A stretch of 64,000 nt of DNA. It comes from Granulicella sp. Its GTDB lineage: Bacteria > Acidobacteriota > Terriglobia > Terriglobales > Acidobacteriaceae. Below, one piece after another: positions 19,380 through 27,583 of this stretch (the stretch's first letter is position 1; the number at the start of each line of letters is the position of its first letter). The stretch covers positions 62,001-126,000 of the forward strand of contig DAIDKF010000001.1 in the NCBI GenBank assembly GCA_027450185.1, in the 5' to 3' direction. The translations under genes were made by a program, and so were the position numbers. Below the pieces are notes generated by a model. It worked only from the letters and a program-made list of their open reading frames with translations. It was not told where the DNA came from and searched no databases.

Positions 19380-19913
19380 CTACGCGGTCTTTCGCCTGGG
19401 AGAGGTCCGATGTGGCTTGGCTTTGCGGTGCGAGTGGGAGGAGGAGGCAGGCTTTGATGAGCGTGGGACCCTTCAGCGAAGCTGGCTCTTCGGCAAAGGT
19501 GTCTTTGGTCTTTGTATCATTTATGGACTTGCGCAGTGCGCCATGAGGCGTATCGGACGATTCCGTATACGCCTGGGAGGTCCTTCACGAGGAACGGGAG
19601 CGTGCTTGAGCCTGGCGCCGACGAGCTCTATGACGGCGGCCTCGTTGCCGTCGGTGAAGCTGCGGGGGAGATAGCGACTGCGGGCATACTCGTCGCCTTT
19701 GACGATGACGGAGCTTTGAACGGGGTCGTCGGCTTCGTCAGAATTGTGTTTGATGCTGCTGATGGCGGCGTTCTGCTGCTTAATACGCCCACCGGTGCAG
19801 AGGCCGATGAGGCGGAAGTGGATGTCTCTGGCGGTTTCGCTGGCGTCGATGAGCTTGACTCCATAGGAGACCAGCGAGGGTCGGATGGTGCCGCTCCAAT
19901 ACGGACGTGCCAT
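19380..19913 (-). pseudogene. ku: Decayed ku gene (internal deletion plus frameshifts)
   Basis: From the ATG at 19913 (GAGGTG five bases upstream) the frame begins MARPYWSGTIRPSLVSYGVKL, the start of bacterial Ku, and continues to VIVKGDEYARSRYLP. It then jumps without a stop to NEAAVIELVGARLKHAPVPRE, which matches the region close to the Ku C-terminus, so about 120-130 residues (most of the beta-barrel and DNA-bridge region) seem to be missing. A frame change at RLMA is needed to read ALRKSINDTK, normally the MDALRKS part of Ku. A second change gives a Lys/Arg-rich tail that stops at 19380-19382, 10 bp before ligD. As it stands the frame ends after 130 residues. Sequencing error could explain the shifts but not the deletion. 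Confidence 0.75.
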
Positions 19914-20020
19914 GGATACACCTCACGCAGGCATGATGTGCCATCAAAGTGAGAGTGTATGCCCGGGGCAATGGGATGTATGTGATGCGTGACGCTGCGG
20001 TAATCGGATGGGCAGGGCTC

Positions 20021-20422
20021 CTAGCTGTGGCAACAGGAGTGAGCTTCGGAACCGGTTCTGCTTGTACGGCAGCAACCCTTGCCGGCATGGGCGTCGGTGG
20101 CCGTTGCCGGCGGCAGTTGCTGGTTCTGATACATCTTCAGGGCTTGCAATCCCGTAATGTGACGGGGAGCCACCCACCCACCAATGTTTGCGGCCTTCAG
20201 GTGACCCAGGGCACCGTTGCCAATTTCGCTGAAGATGGCATCCGTGCATTCCTGGCTGGCGACCAACTCGACGACGCTCTTGCCCTGTGCACCATCATTC
20301 TTGAAAAACACGTGAGCATCACTGTCCGTGTTCGCGACCAACACCCACTCAGCCTTGCCAAAATGCGAGGACATCTGTCCCTCCAGGCTGTTCTCCGACA
20401 TCATTACTGCAACTTTGCTCAT
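20021..20422 (-). CDS. NifX/NafY-type (dinitrogenase Fe-Mo cofactor fold) protein with Cys-rich tail
   Basis: From the ATG at 20422 (AGGA eight bases upstream) the protein has 133 residues. MSENSLEGQMSSHFGKAEWVLVAN and the closing ALGHLKAANIGGWVA are typical of the small Nitro_FeMo-Co fold shared by NifX, NafY and many proteins of non-fixing bacteria. The C-terminus adds GKGCC and HSCCHS, a Cys/His cluster suited to binding metal. No nitrogenase genes occur in the window, so nitrogen fixation should not be inferred. It diverges from a PadR regulator that also carries clustered Cys, suggesting a metal- or redox-linked pair. The frame is open from 20437. Confidence 0.75.
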   Translation of the reverse strand: MSKVAVMMSENSLEGQMSSHFGKAEWVLVANTDSDAHVFFKNDGAQGKSVVELVASQECTDAIFSEIGNGALGHLKAANIGGWVAPRHITGLQALKMYQNQQLPPATATDAHAGKGCCRTSRTGSEAHSCCHS

Positions 20423-20496
20423 CGCTGCCATCCTCATTTCGTTTTGCTCAGATTGGGGGACCGTCTGCTGGCAGGAGCAGCGGACAACCCACTACA

Positions 20497-20507
20497 TGTA
20501 ATATACA
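20497..20507. promoter_or_regulatory. Candidate operator dyad between padR and the NifX-like gene
   Basis: TGTA-ATA-TACA is a perfect 11-bp dyad in the 130-bp divergent intergenic region, within an AT-rich pocket that could also hold -10 elements. PadR proteins bind short inverted repeats in this type of position. The assignment rests on position and symmetry alone. Confidence 0.35.
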
Positions 20508-20552
20508 CCTAGTATCGATTTCTGCCTGATCAAAGGAAACTCGCAGTCCTCC

Positions 20553-20993
20553 ATGCCAAACAAGCAAATGCTAACCAGAAATGTGATTCAACCAGCCAAC
20601 AATGCCAGGCCGAACGGATGCAGGCAGCCGGCGACGGGTCATGCATGCACGTGCGCAATGGGCAATGTGTCCAGATTCATCGAGCCAGTCGTGCTGCGGA
20701 TTCTGAAGGAGAAGAAGAGATCCTACGGCTATGAGATCGCTGAGTGCCTCCCCCAATACGCCCTGACCGATGCCCGGATCGAAGGTGCAGCGCTCTATCG
20801 CACACTGAGAACCCTGGAGGCAAACGGCCACGTTACTTCGATGTGGGGCGAGGGAGACGGTCCTGCGAGGCGCACCTACTCGCTGACGCGCTCAGGTCAC
20901 ATGCACCTTCGCGATTGGGCGCATCTGCTGCAGACGCTGGGTAAGGAGATGATTGCATTTTCTCGCAGCGTGTCCGCATCGACTGAGTTATGA
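20553..20993 (+). CDS. PadR family transcriptional regulator with N-terminal Cys cluster
   Basis: A 146-residue protein. The winged helix spans about 40-125 (FIEPVVLRILKEKKRSYGYEIAE, ALYRTLRTLEANGHVTS, RRTYSLTRSGHMHL), which is the PadR pattern, followed by a short C-terminal helix for dimerisation. The preceding 35 residues are unusual for PadR and include GCRQP and HACTCAMGN, that is three Cys with a CxC pair, which may bind metal or sense redox state. It diverges from a NifX-like gene and probably controls it. The start is uncertain: AAGGAA is 15 bases before 20553 and the ATG at 20568 is an alternative. Confidence 0.85.
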   Translation: MPNKQMLTRNVIQPANNARPNGCRQPATGHACTCAMGNVSRFIEPVVLRILKEKKRSYGYEIAECLPQYALTDARIEGAALYRTLRTLEANGHVTSMWGEGDGPARRTYSLTRSGHMHLRDWAHLLQTLGKEMIAFSRSVSASTEL

Positions 20994-21090
20994 ATGTCTG
21001 GCATTTGGAGTTTTATGAAGTATCCAGTCCGGAACGTCATGCAGGGCGTTGCCATTCACTCGCTCCATCGAGCGAATCTTAGGAGGTGGG

Positions 21091-21609
21091 ATGCGGAAGA
21101 GTGCTAGTTTGCAAGAAAGCGCGCTGCGTTCTGTTGAGCGTGGCAAGCATGCGCTCGGAAGTGCGTTCGTCACCGGTGTTAGCAAGGAAGGATCCGGCCA
21201 GCGTGCGCTCGCACCTCTGAATCCGGCCTGCGTGGTGTGCGGGCAGGACAATCCGCATGGTCTGCATCTGGAGTTTCAGGCTGATCCAGGCACCTGCACT
21301 GCACGAGCCTCGTGGGTTGCAAGCGTGGGGTGGGAGAGTTTTCAGGGGGTGATCCATGGTGGGGTCATCTCAGCCGTGCTGGATGAAGCAATGTCCAAGG
21401 CAATCATCATTTCCGGCCATGAAGCGTTCACGGCCGAGATAAGGATTCGCTTTCGCCGGAAGGTCCGCATCGGCGAAACTCTCAGTGTTCAGGGTTGGGT
21501 TGTCGCTGTGCGTAAGCGGAAGATCACGACGGAAGCCAGTCTTACTTCCTCAGGCGGAGCAGAGATGGCGCGTGCGTGGGCCACGTTCCTGACGGCACGT
21601 TCTGCGTGA
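21091..21609 (+). CDS. PaaI-type hotdog-fold thioesterase
   Basis: The ATG at 21091 follows AGGAGG by 4 bases and is preferred over the earlier ATG at 21049. The 172-residue product has NPACVVCGQDNPHGLHLEF, typical of hotdog thioesterases, then GWESFQGVIHGGVISAVLDEAMSKA. HGG and the acidic D-E on the central helix form the usual active-site region. The family hydrolyses acyl-CoA or acyl-ACP thioesters in the cytoplasm. The first ~50 residues are not part of the fold and look disordered. Chain length or substrate cannot be predicted, and there is no obvious pathway neighbour. Confidence 0.8.
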   Translation: MRKSASLQESALRSVERGKHALGSAFVTGVSKEGSGQRALAPLNPACVVCGQDNPHGLHLEFQADPGTCTARASWVASVGWESFQGVIHGGVISAVLDEAMSKAIIISGHEAFTAEIRIRFRRKVRIGETLSVQGWVVAVRKRKITTEASLTSSGGAEMARAWATFLTARSA

Positions 21610-21762
21610 TTTGCAACTCGGCATCAGTGCTGCGGCATATCAATCTGAATTGACTGAGTTGAGCGGAGCCATAGACCCCGTCTGTTTCTTCTGGTGAGGG
21701 CTCTGATCATTATTGAAGTAGAGTTGTCCCAATGTTGCCCCGGATGTCTCTGAACTATGAAG

Positions 21763-21839
21763 TGGTGGGCGAGACAGGGATCGAACCTGTAACCCCGGAC
21801 TTAGAAGGTCCGTGCTCTATCCAATTGAGCTACTCGCCC
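21763..21839 (-). tRNA. tRNA-Arg (anticodon TCT)
   Basis: Read on the minus strand, the sequence folds into a full cloverleaf. Acceptor GGGCGAG pairs with CTCGCCC, the anticodon loop is CTTCTAA on a CGGAC/GTCCG stem, and the T-loop is TTCGATC on ACAGG/CCTGT. The 3' CCA is encoded (complement of 21763-21765). Confidence 0.95.
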
Positions 21840-21875
21840 CAATGCAACGGCTGGGCTGTGGGCTGGCCCGGGGTG

Positions 21876-22574
21876 CTACCCCAGGTGGCGAACACGCAGG
21901 GGGTAAGCATCCGTTAAATCGATTGTAGCGGAGCCGCGTGCTGCTTCGAGTTCCTTACTGCGCAGGAGTGTCACGAGATCCTCCATTGCCAACTCCCACC
22001 GGCGGCGGGCGATCTCGGGGGCCGGGCCCAGGGCCGTGAGGTAGCATGTGACCGCGAAGCCTTCGAGCGGACCATTGAGGTCAAGCAACGCGGGTCGGAG
22101 AACGCATTCGAGCGCGGCTTCTGCGTGGCGGAGCCGCTGGGCTCGACGCACGATGCGGTCGAGGCGGTCCTGTTGCTGGTGGGCCGAGGCGAAGACGGAG
22201 CGTTCACGCCACAGCAGGTCGACGTAGCTGGCGAAGCCGTGGAGGGACTCGTCTTCGTGAAGCATCAGTTCGAGACGAAGCGCTTCGAGGGCCTCCGCAT
22301 GAGCGGAGGCGGAGAGCATCCATGTGTCGCACTTGGCTGTGAGGAAGGGGGAGCGGGTGGCGTTGAGTGAGCGCAGGGCTCGGGCAAGGGTGGGATTATG
22401 CTCCGCTTCGGGAATCTCGGCGATATCGTAGGGATTGGCGCGAAGGTCGATGAAGCGTGTACCGGCTGTCGCCGCGGAGTCGCGGTCGGACAGGTTTTCT
22501 GACGGGTTGGCCGACCAGGGTACGATCAGCGTCGGCGCATCGTAGGAACACTCGGCGGTCCATTCAGAGAGCAT
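21876..22574 (-). CDS. Hypothetical protein, mostly helical
   Basis: A 232-residue protein that I do not recognise. From the ATG at 22574 (AAGG just upstream) it begins MLSEWTAECSYDAPTLIVPWSANPS. A short region FIDLRANPYDIAEIPEAEHNPTLARALRSLN follows, then long amphipathic helices rich in Arg, Glu, Ala and Leu (about 95-215). No signal peptide or transmembrane segment is evident. It starts 16 bp after the stop of the YheT-type hydrolase on the same strand and is probably co-transcribed with it. The coding character looks genuine because the frame is clean and ends just before tRNA-Arg. Confidence 0.6.
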   Translation of the reverse strand: MLSEWTAECSYDAPTLIVPWSANPSENLSDRDSAATAGTRFIDLRANPYDIAEIPEAEHNPTLARALRSLNATRSPFLTAKCDTWMLSASAHAEALEALRLELMLHEDESLHGFASYVDLLWRERSVFASAHQQQDRLDRIVRRAQRLRHAEAALECVLRPALLDLNGPLEGFAVTCYLTALGPAPEIARRRWELAMEDLVTLLRSKELEAARGSATIDLTDAYPLRVRHLG

Positions 22575-22590
22575 CAACCTTTAGAATACG

Positions 22591-23667
22591 TCAGGCGTGC
22601 GAGAGGACGAAGCGCAGTGCCGTGTGCTCAGCCCAGTAGCCGTCGTTGCCGGAGTCGCGATCGGACGGCCCGAGGAAGGCGCAATGGCCGCCATGTTCGG
22701 TTTCAAGCAACGTGATGTGAGAATTAGCGGCGACGGTTGAACGCGTCCCTTCGGTGAGTCTGATGAAGGGATCATCGTCGGCGTTGAGGATGAGAGTCGG
22801 AACGGTGATGCGATCGAGTACACGGGCTGCGGCAGCGCGGGAGTAATAGTCGTCGGCAGAGGCGAAGCCGCAGTACAGTGCCGTAATGCGGTCGTCGAAC
22901 TCGCGCAGGGAAGTGATATCGTTGGCGCGCCGGGGATCGAAGGCGCGGGGAAACAACGAGGCCTTGCGGCGGAAACGCTTGAGGAGTGCGCGTACGAACT
23001 TGCGTTCGTAGATGCGATTCTGGGGTTCGTGAAGGGCGTCGGCGCAGGCGCCGAGATCCACTGCCGGTGAGACGCCAACCACCGATCGCAGTTGCGGTGG
23101 CGCGGAAGATCCGAGATCGCCAGCTAACTTCAGAACGAGATTGCCCCCCATCGAGTAGCCGATGAGCGCAACAGACTCTAGACCCTGTGTTTCGAGAAAG
23201 TAGCGGAGTACGCGGTCGACGTCGTTGGACATGCCGGAGTGGTAGAGCGTAGGCGAGAGACGCAGCATATCGCCATATTTGCGTGGCCCGCAATTGCGCA
23301 TGTTCATGCGCACGACGTTGCAGCCGGCTCTCCATAGCTTGTTGGCATTGCCGATGACGTATTGTGAGTTCGATGAACCTTCGAGCCCATGAAGGATGAT
23401 CGCGGTGGGGCTGGTCGCGCGCCTGGAAAGTGGTTGCCAGTGACACTCGCAGAGGACTTGGCTGGCAATCTGCGAACCGCGCGCAGGGGTGACTTCGACG
23501 AATTCGATGTCGGACGCTGGAAGTGCGTCAGGGCGGGGAAGGAAGTTGCCCACGATGGTCTGGAAATGGCCGTTCACCAGCCATGAACGCGGGCGAAATC
23601 GCGGGTAGTCTGTCGGCCATGCATCGTTTGGCGCGGGCTGCGCAGGGGCAAGTGGCGTCAAGGTCAT
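22591..23667 (-). CDS. YheT-type alpha/beta hydrolase
   Basis: A 358-residue protein. The domain begins with FRPRSWLVNGHFQTIVGNFLPRP, the distinctive start of the YheT/ABHD1-3 family. ILHGLEGSSNSQYVIGNA is the oxyanion region, and LIGYSMGGNLVLKLAGD is the nucleophile elbow (GYSMGG). A late Asp (LILNADDDPFI) and His (TEHGGHCAFLG) complete the triad. The family are esterases of unclear substrate. The frame is open to 24033, but that extension runs through tRNA-His. The ATG at 23667, with GGGGAG seven bases upstream, is the likely start. Confidence 0.88.
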   Translation of the reverse strand: MTLTPLAPAQPAPNDAWPTDYPRFRPRSWLVNGHFQTIVGNFLPRPDALPASDIEFVEVTPARGSQIASQVLCECHWQPLSRRATSPTAIILHGLEGSSNSQYVIGNANKLWRAGCNVVRMNMRNCGPRKYGDMLRLSPTLYHSGMSNDVDRVLRYFLETQGLESVALIGYSMGGNLVLKLAGDLGSSAPPQLRSVVGVSPAVDLGACADALHEPQNRIYERKFVRALLKRFRRKASLFPRAFDPRRANDITSLREFDDRITALYCGFASADDYYSRAAAARVLDRITVPTLILNADDDPFIRLTEGTRSTVAANSHITLLETEHGGHCAFLGPSDRDSGNDGYWAEHTALRFVLSHA

Positions 23668-23885
23668 GCGCGTGCTCCCCAGCGAAAGGTTGCCGCGATC
23701 CAGAGTTGGAAGACTGCGTACGCCCAGCCGGAGATTCTGGCGAAAGGTCTGCGTGGTGAGTGTCTGAGGGAGGCAGCTTTGGCGGTGCTGGCTTTCGGGG
23801 TGCCCTGCAAGGGGGCCTCGCTGTGCAATCGGTAGTTGGCGCGCAAAGTCGCGCCGCGGGTTGAGTGAGCGATGACTGGAAGTAT

Positions 23886-23961
23886 TGGGGCGGCTAGTGG
23901 GGGTCGAACCCACGACATCCGCTGCCACAGAGCGGCGTTCTGCCACTGAACTATAGCCGCC
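23886..23961 (-). tRNA. tRNA-His (anticodon GTG)
   Basis: The minus-strand sequence gives a cloverleaf with the extra 5' G (G-1) opposite C73, as expected for tRNA-His. The acceptor is GCGGCTA/TAGCCGC. The anticodon stem CCGCT/AGCGG carries loop CTGTGGC, and the T-arm is GTGGG-TTCGACC-CCCAC. CCA is encoded at the 3' end. Confidence 0.95.
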
Positions 23962-24017
23962 GTATCCACATCGATTATAGCATCCTACGAAGCAGAAGCG
24001 AAGAGGACGCCTGAAGG

Positions 24018-24584
24018 ATGACGAGGAGGACATCGCAGCCTGAGATTTTGCCGCCTGGGGCCCGGGCAGGAACTCGGCGCCGTGGGGTTCTCCCGCGCAT
24101 GGGCGGGGCGGGAGGGGCGTTTCGCGATGAGAATCTCGATCTACTCTCCCGCGTCCTCGACACCTGGTTTCGGGTTCCGGGAACGAACATTCGTTTTGGA
24201 CTGGACGGCATTGTGGGCTTCGTCCCGGGGATAGGCGACGTGCTGGGTGGACTGGCGAGCTGCATCATCGTGCTGGCGGCCTATTTTCGCGGAGTTCCGC
24301 TGGTCACCATCGCTCGCATGATAACGAATCTGGCGATTGAGGTTGGCGTAGGCCTGGTGCCGGTGCTGGGAAATTTATTTGATATTGGTTGGCGGGCCAA
24401 TCGGCGAAACTATCATCTTCTGGAGCGCAGCCTGGCCGCATCGCAAAGAGATACCCTGCGCGACTGGCTGTACATGGGGCTGCTGGGATTGGGGTTGTTG
24501 ATTCTGGCCATGTTTCCATTTCTGCTGCTGATCTGGATGGGCAGGTCGTTACTCCGCGGGTTGCACTCACCTGGCTGGCAATGA
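24018..24584 (+). CDS. DUF4112 membrane protein
   Basis: A 188-residue protein. After a basic, Pro/Gly-rich N-terminus comes LDTWFRVPGTNIRFGLDGIVGFVPGIGDVLGGLASCIIVLAAY, the signature of DUF4112 proteins: a conserved R-G-D-IG-IPG-GD loop before a membrane helix. Two further hydrophobic stretches follow (MITNLAIEVGVGLVPVLGNLFDIGW; YMGLLGLGLLILAMFPFLLLIWMG). The function of the family is unknown. It stands alone between two tRNA genes of opposite direction. AAGG touches the start codon and GAGGA lies 11 bases upstream, so the start is moderately secure. Confidence 0.75.
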   Translation: MTRRTSQPEILPPGARAGTRRRGVLPRMGGAGGAFRDENLDLLSRVLDTWFRVPGTNIRFGLDGIVGFVPGIGDVLGGLASCIIVLAAYFRGVPLVTIARMITNLAIEVGVGLVPVLGNLFDIGWRANRRNYHLLERSLAASQRDTLRDWLYMGLLGLGLLILAMFPFLLLIWMGRSLLRGLHSPGWQ

Positions 24585-24603
24585 GTTGATATGATAAGAC
24601 AGT

Positions 24604-24680
24604 CGGGGCGTAGCGCAGTCTGGTAGCGCATCTGCTTTGGGAGCAGAGGGTCGGGGGTTCGAATCCCTCCGCCCCGACCA
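24604..24680 (+). tRNA. tRNA-Pro (anticodon TGG)
   Basis: Full cloverleaf. Acceptor CGGGGCG pairs with CGCCCCG, the anticodon stem TCTGC/GCAGA has loop TTTGGGA, and the T-arm is CGGGGG-TTCGAAT-CCCTCC. The 3' ACCA is encoded and ends at 24680. Confidence 0.95.
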
Positions 24681-24786
24681 ATCCAATCAACCACTTCTGG
24701 CTCTACTCCAGCCTCCGCGACTCAGATTGTGTGGGAATGTGTCGGTATCCGTGTCTGGATACCATGACACGCTCATCCTGAATCCT

Positions 24787-24894
24787 TCATTGCCTCACCC
24801 AGGTCGCATCGCGTTTCGCCTTCGCTCGGATGTGTATATAACGCTCCAGCAGCTTCAGGCTCAGGTGACCGGCGATCGAGACGATTGTTGAGCC
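24787..24894 (-). pseudogene. Tyrosine-recombinase (integrase) C-terminal remnant beside tRNA-Pro
   Basis: The minus strand from about 24894 to a TGA at 24787-24789 reads STIVSIAGHLSLKLLERYIHI followed by RAKAKRDA. This is the tail of phage-type integrases: the GH of box II and the nucleophile Tyr in LERY-HIR. Nothing recognisable precedes it, so only the last ~35 codons remain. It lies 107 bp past tRNA-Pro, a common integration target, which points to an old, largely erased mobile element. The rest of the 24681-25030 gap shows nothing else. Confidence 0.6.
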
Positions 24895-25030
24895 CGACGA
24901 TGGGCCTCTACAATCTGACTGAAAAAGAGGCGGCGCTCAGGTAAAGCTGTCTGGTGTCAACATGGGTATGGCGCATTCTGCAAATGGTAGCTGTCGGGAT
25001 ATTCCATCAGATCGAATCTGGAAAATTCGT

Positions 25031-25897
25031 TCACCTTTTTGAATTCGAGGAGAATTCGATCAAAGTCCCATCCGGATCTGTCACATAGATGCCTTTGCCA
25101 GTTGCGCGTATGGCAAACCCTCTTTTCTTCAGATCCTTGGCCGCGAGGCGAATGCTGGGCACCTGAAAGATCAGATCTGGAAGGACGTGGTTGTCCGAGT
25201 TCTTCAACAGAATACTTTCTCCAGATGTACCGGGCAAAAGCAGTTCTCTCTTATCGTCGCTGGAGATAGGTTGAAAGGAGAGTGCGTCGATGTAAAATGC
25301 CTCGGCTGCGGCAGTGTTCTGCATGTTGACTCCGACCGTCTTAAGGTATTTGGATAGGCGATATTCTCCGAGGTGTTTCGATCGGTCTCCAGAATGAAGT
25401 GAGCCAGGCAAATACTGGGTGTACTCGATGTTCTGGTTCTCAGGGCCTACCATGGTAAATAGCAGGTTGCCGGCATGCGCTTTCCTTACCTCCGTCGGGC
25501 TCAATCCACGCAGTCGGTATGCGGAGTTGAGTTGGACTAGATCGGACCCTTCAAAACAAAGATGCATGAACCCTGGCTTTGGGTTTCTCTGGGTTAGCGG
25601 ATATAACTCAATAAATTGAAGATCGTTTATCTTGATAAATGCTTGGACGGTCTTTCCGTCTTTCTTAAAGGCGAAGGCTTGTTCAAATCCAAGCCTCTGA
25701 TAAAAATCGGATGTCTTTGCAATATCCTTTACTTGAAAAGCCACGTGCGCGATTCCACTTAGAGCGATGGATTGCGCCCAACTGGTTGCGGAGGCCGCAA
25801 AGACCAGGAGCAACAGTCCACGCAACATATGAAGTGAAAGCTTGCGTATAGAAGTAGGAGCCTTCGTTGTTTTAATTACTTTTGTGGATCGCTTCAT
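25031..25897 (-). CDS. Secreted VOC (glyoxalase/dioxygenase fold) protein
   Basis: A 288-residue protein with AGGAGG seven to eight bases before the ATG. A basic start leads into a signal peptide (MLRGLLLLVFAASATSWAQ). Two VOC modules follow: IAHVAFQVKDIAKTSDFYQRLGFEQAF at about 50-165, and VGVNMQNTAAAEAFYIDALSFQPI at about 185-285, ending DPDGTLIEF. VOC proteins include glyoxalase I, extradiol dioxygenases and resistance proteins. The His and Glu positions that would bind metal are only partly visible, so no reaction is assigned. It lies outside the adjacent pectin region and has no obvious partner. Confidence 0.75.
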   Translation of the reverse strand: MKRSTKVIKTTKAPTSIRKLSLHMLRGLLLLVFAASATSWAQSIALSGIAHVAFQVKDIAKTSDFYQRLGFEQAFAFKKDGKTVQAFIKINDLQFIELYPLTQRNPKPGFMHLCFEGSDLVQLNSAYRLRGLSPTEVRKAHAGNLLFTMVGPENQNIEYTQYLPGSLHSGDRSKHLGEYRLSKYLKTVGVNMQNTAAAEAFYIDALSFQPISSDDKRELLLPGTSGESILLKNSDNHVLPDLIFQVPSIRLAAKDLKKRGFAIRATGKGIYVTDPDGTLIEFSSNSKR

Positions 25898-26215
25898 GGG
25901 TGTTCCCTCCTACGCATCATTACATTCACGATGGATATCTTCGCCAGTCCGACATTACTTGACTTATGGGCGTGTGGCGAAAAGCTAAAAACTCGGTTCT
26001 CCCATTTCTTAACGAAGACTTACGAGATGTTGCTACAGATCATCACCGCATACTCCTCCATTGTCGAGATATTCATCTCATCCTCTAACAATTCATGTCT
26101 CATATCTTTTTATAGTTGTGCATCCAGACCTACACGCTAGCTAGGGGCTTGTCACAGCTTGTGATCCGGGAACCCCTTCATGCTGCGTGGTTATTCACCA
26201 TTTGATTGGTTGCTT
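25898..26215. other. Intergenic region with a nested hairpin
   Basis: No gene is seen. At 26142-26176 AGGGG and CCCCT enclose a perfect TCACA-GCT-TGTGA dyad (26151-26163). This structure lies just past the 3' end of the minus-strand acetylesterase gene and could end its transcript, although no T-run follows. Confidence 0.35.
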
Positions 26216-27583
26216 TCATCGCTCGTAAGGAGTTGTCGTAGAAAAATCCGGACTGGGCGGGAGTGACCAATCTGAAAACGGGTCTGGATGCGCGGGGTTG
26301 AACGGTGATACCGGTAACCGCAAGTAGCGTGTGATTGAGAGCCTCTGATCACGAATGTTCTGCACGATGGTTCGTGCCAGTTCGTACGCGCCGTAGTCAG
26401 TGAAGTGAGTATTGTCTTTCAGCTCTAAGGGCTGGTTGGGAAAAGAGTTCGCTGGAAAGTGAACAAAAGCATGCAGCGTTCCTGCCTCACCCATCGCTTC
26501 AAACAATGTTTTACTGAGGGCATTCAGGTCGATGACAGCGACATTCTGTTGCGCTGCAACTTCGCGCATCGCTTGGGGATAATCGCCGAGCGTCTGCAAA
26601 ATCTTACCGCCTGCATCGAAGTCGCGACGATTCATTGGTGTAACCAGAATGGGTGTTGCGCCGTGATCGCGTGCTTCTCGTATGTACTTGAGCAGATAGG
26701 TTTTAAAATCGGCGTCTGCGGGGACATAGCCTGGACCTGGCTTCTGATCGTTGTGCCCGAATTGAATCATAAGGTAGTCGCCAGGGTGAATGGTTGACAT
26801 GATCTTAGCCAGACGACGCTCGCTGACAAAACTGCGAATGGTCTCACCGGACTCAGCCTCGTTGGCCACGGAGATTTTAGAGTTGAAAAAGGCCGGCAGC
26901 ATCTGACCCCATGCAGCCCAGGGTTCTTTGGCTTGATCGACAACCGTGGAGTCGCCCGCGATGTAAATCGTAGGGACGTTGTCGATGGGGCGAATGAAGA
27001 TCGACCGAACACTGGGATAATCGCCGTTGAATTCAAGCGTGAGTCGATTGTCCCAATCCTGCGCGCCAATCTCTCGCTGTTTGAGCCTTACCTGCGGGTA
27101 GGAAGCAGTCGATTGCGGCGCTTCTGGAGAGAATATCTGTTGCGTACGGACGTTGACAATGAACACCACTTGACGGGAGCGGCCGGCAGCAACTTTCATC
27201 TGCTTTACGAAGAGACGACGGGACTCAGCGCGCACGGTTGTGGTGGAAGCACGCGGGCTGCCCAGCACGAGCGTCACTTGATAGTTGCCATCTCTGGCCG
27301 CAACGGAGAAGTAGAAAGGCTGTGTGCTGCTGCAGGAGTCTCCGGTAAAGGCATTCGGAACGGTGCCGAAGTCGAAGCCGAATGTCGATGCTGGTTGGTT
27401 GTAAAGAGACGCTCCTGTGAGATGAATTCTATCTTTTGCGGGATTTGTTAGCGAGCAATCGAAGATCCATCCTCGCTGCGCCACTGCTTTCGTGCAGACT
27501 ACGATGGAAATTGAGCCGAGCAACAACACGGTGCAGAGTTGTCGAATTCGGATGACAGTGGACGTTGCGCTGGTGGAATGCAT
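26216..27583 (-). CDS. Secreted rhamnogalacturonan acetylesterase (CE12, SGNH hydrolase)
   Basis: From the ATG at 27583 the protein has 455 residues with a signal peptide (LLLGSISIVVCTKAVAQ). An N-terminal beta-sandwich (about 35-190, starting GWIFDCSLT) is typical of CE12 enzymes. The SGNH domain shows IYIAGDSTVVDQ (nucleophile Ser), the Gly block NEAESGETIRSF, IQFGHNDQKP (Gly/Asn) and KDNTHFTDYGA (Asp-x-x-His). CE12 removes acetyl groups from rhamnogalacturonan or xylan, exposing the chain to lyases and hydrolases. The reading frame is open to 27883, but those 100 residues would precede the signal peptide and are probably not translated. A divergent pectin operon begins at 28019. Confidence 0.87.
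   Translation of the reverse strand: MHSTSATSTVIRIRQLCTVLLLGSISIVVCTKAVAQRGWIFDCSLTNPAKDRIHLTGASLYNQPASTFGFDFGTVPNAFTGDSCSSTQPFYFSVAARDGNYQVTLVLGSPRASTTTVRAESRRLFVKQMKVAAGRSRQVVFIVNVRTQQIFSPEAPQSTASYPQVRLKQREIGAQDWDNRLTLEFNGDYPSVRSIFIRPIDNVPTIYIAGDSTVVDQAKEPWAAWGQMLPAFFNSKISVANEAESGETIRSFVSERRLAKIMSTIHPGDYLMIQFGHNDQKPGPGYVPADADFKTYLLKYIREARDHGATPILVTPMNRRDFDAGGKILQTLGDYPQAMREVAAQQNVAVIDLNALSKTLFEAMGEAGTLHAFVHFPANSFPNQPLELKDNTHFTDYGAYELARTIVQNIRDQRLSITRYLRLPVSPFNPAHPDPFSDWSLPPSPDFSTTTPYER

Noticed and set aside
20021-20422. Nitrogen-fixation gene (nifX)
   Set aside because: The fold is shared by many proteins of non-fixing bacteria and no nif genes are present.
23668-24033. N-terminal extension of the YheT-type hydrolase frame
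   Set aside because: The extension runs straight through tRNA-His and has no family similarity; a good ribosome-binding site precedes the ATG at 23667.
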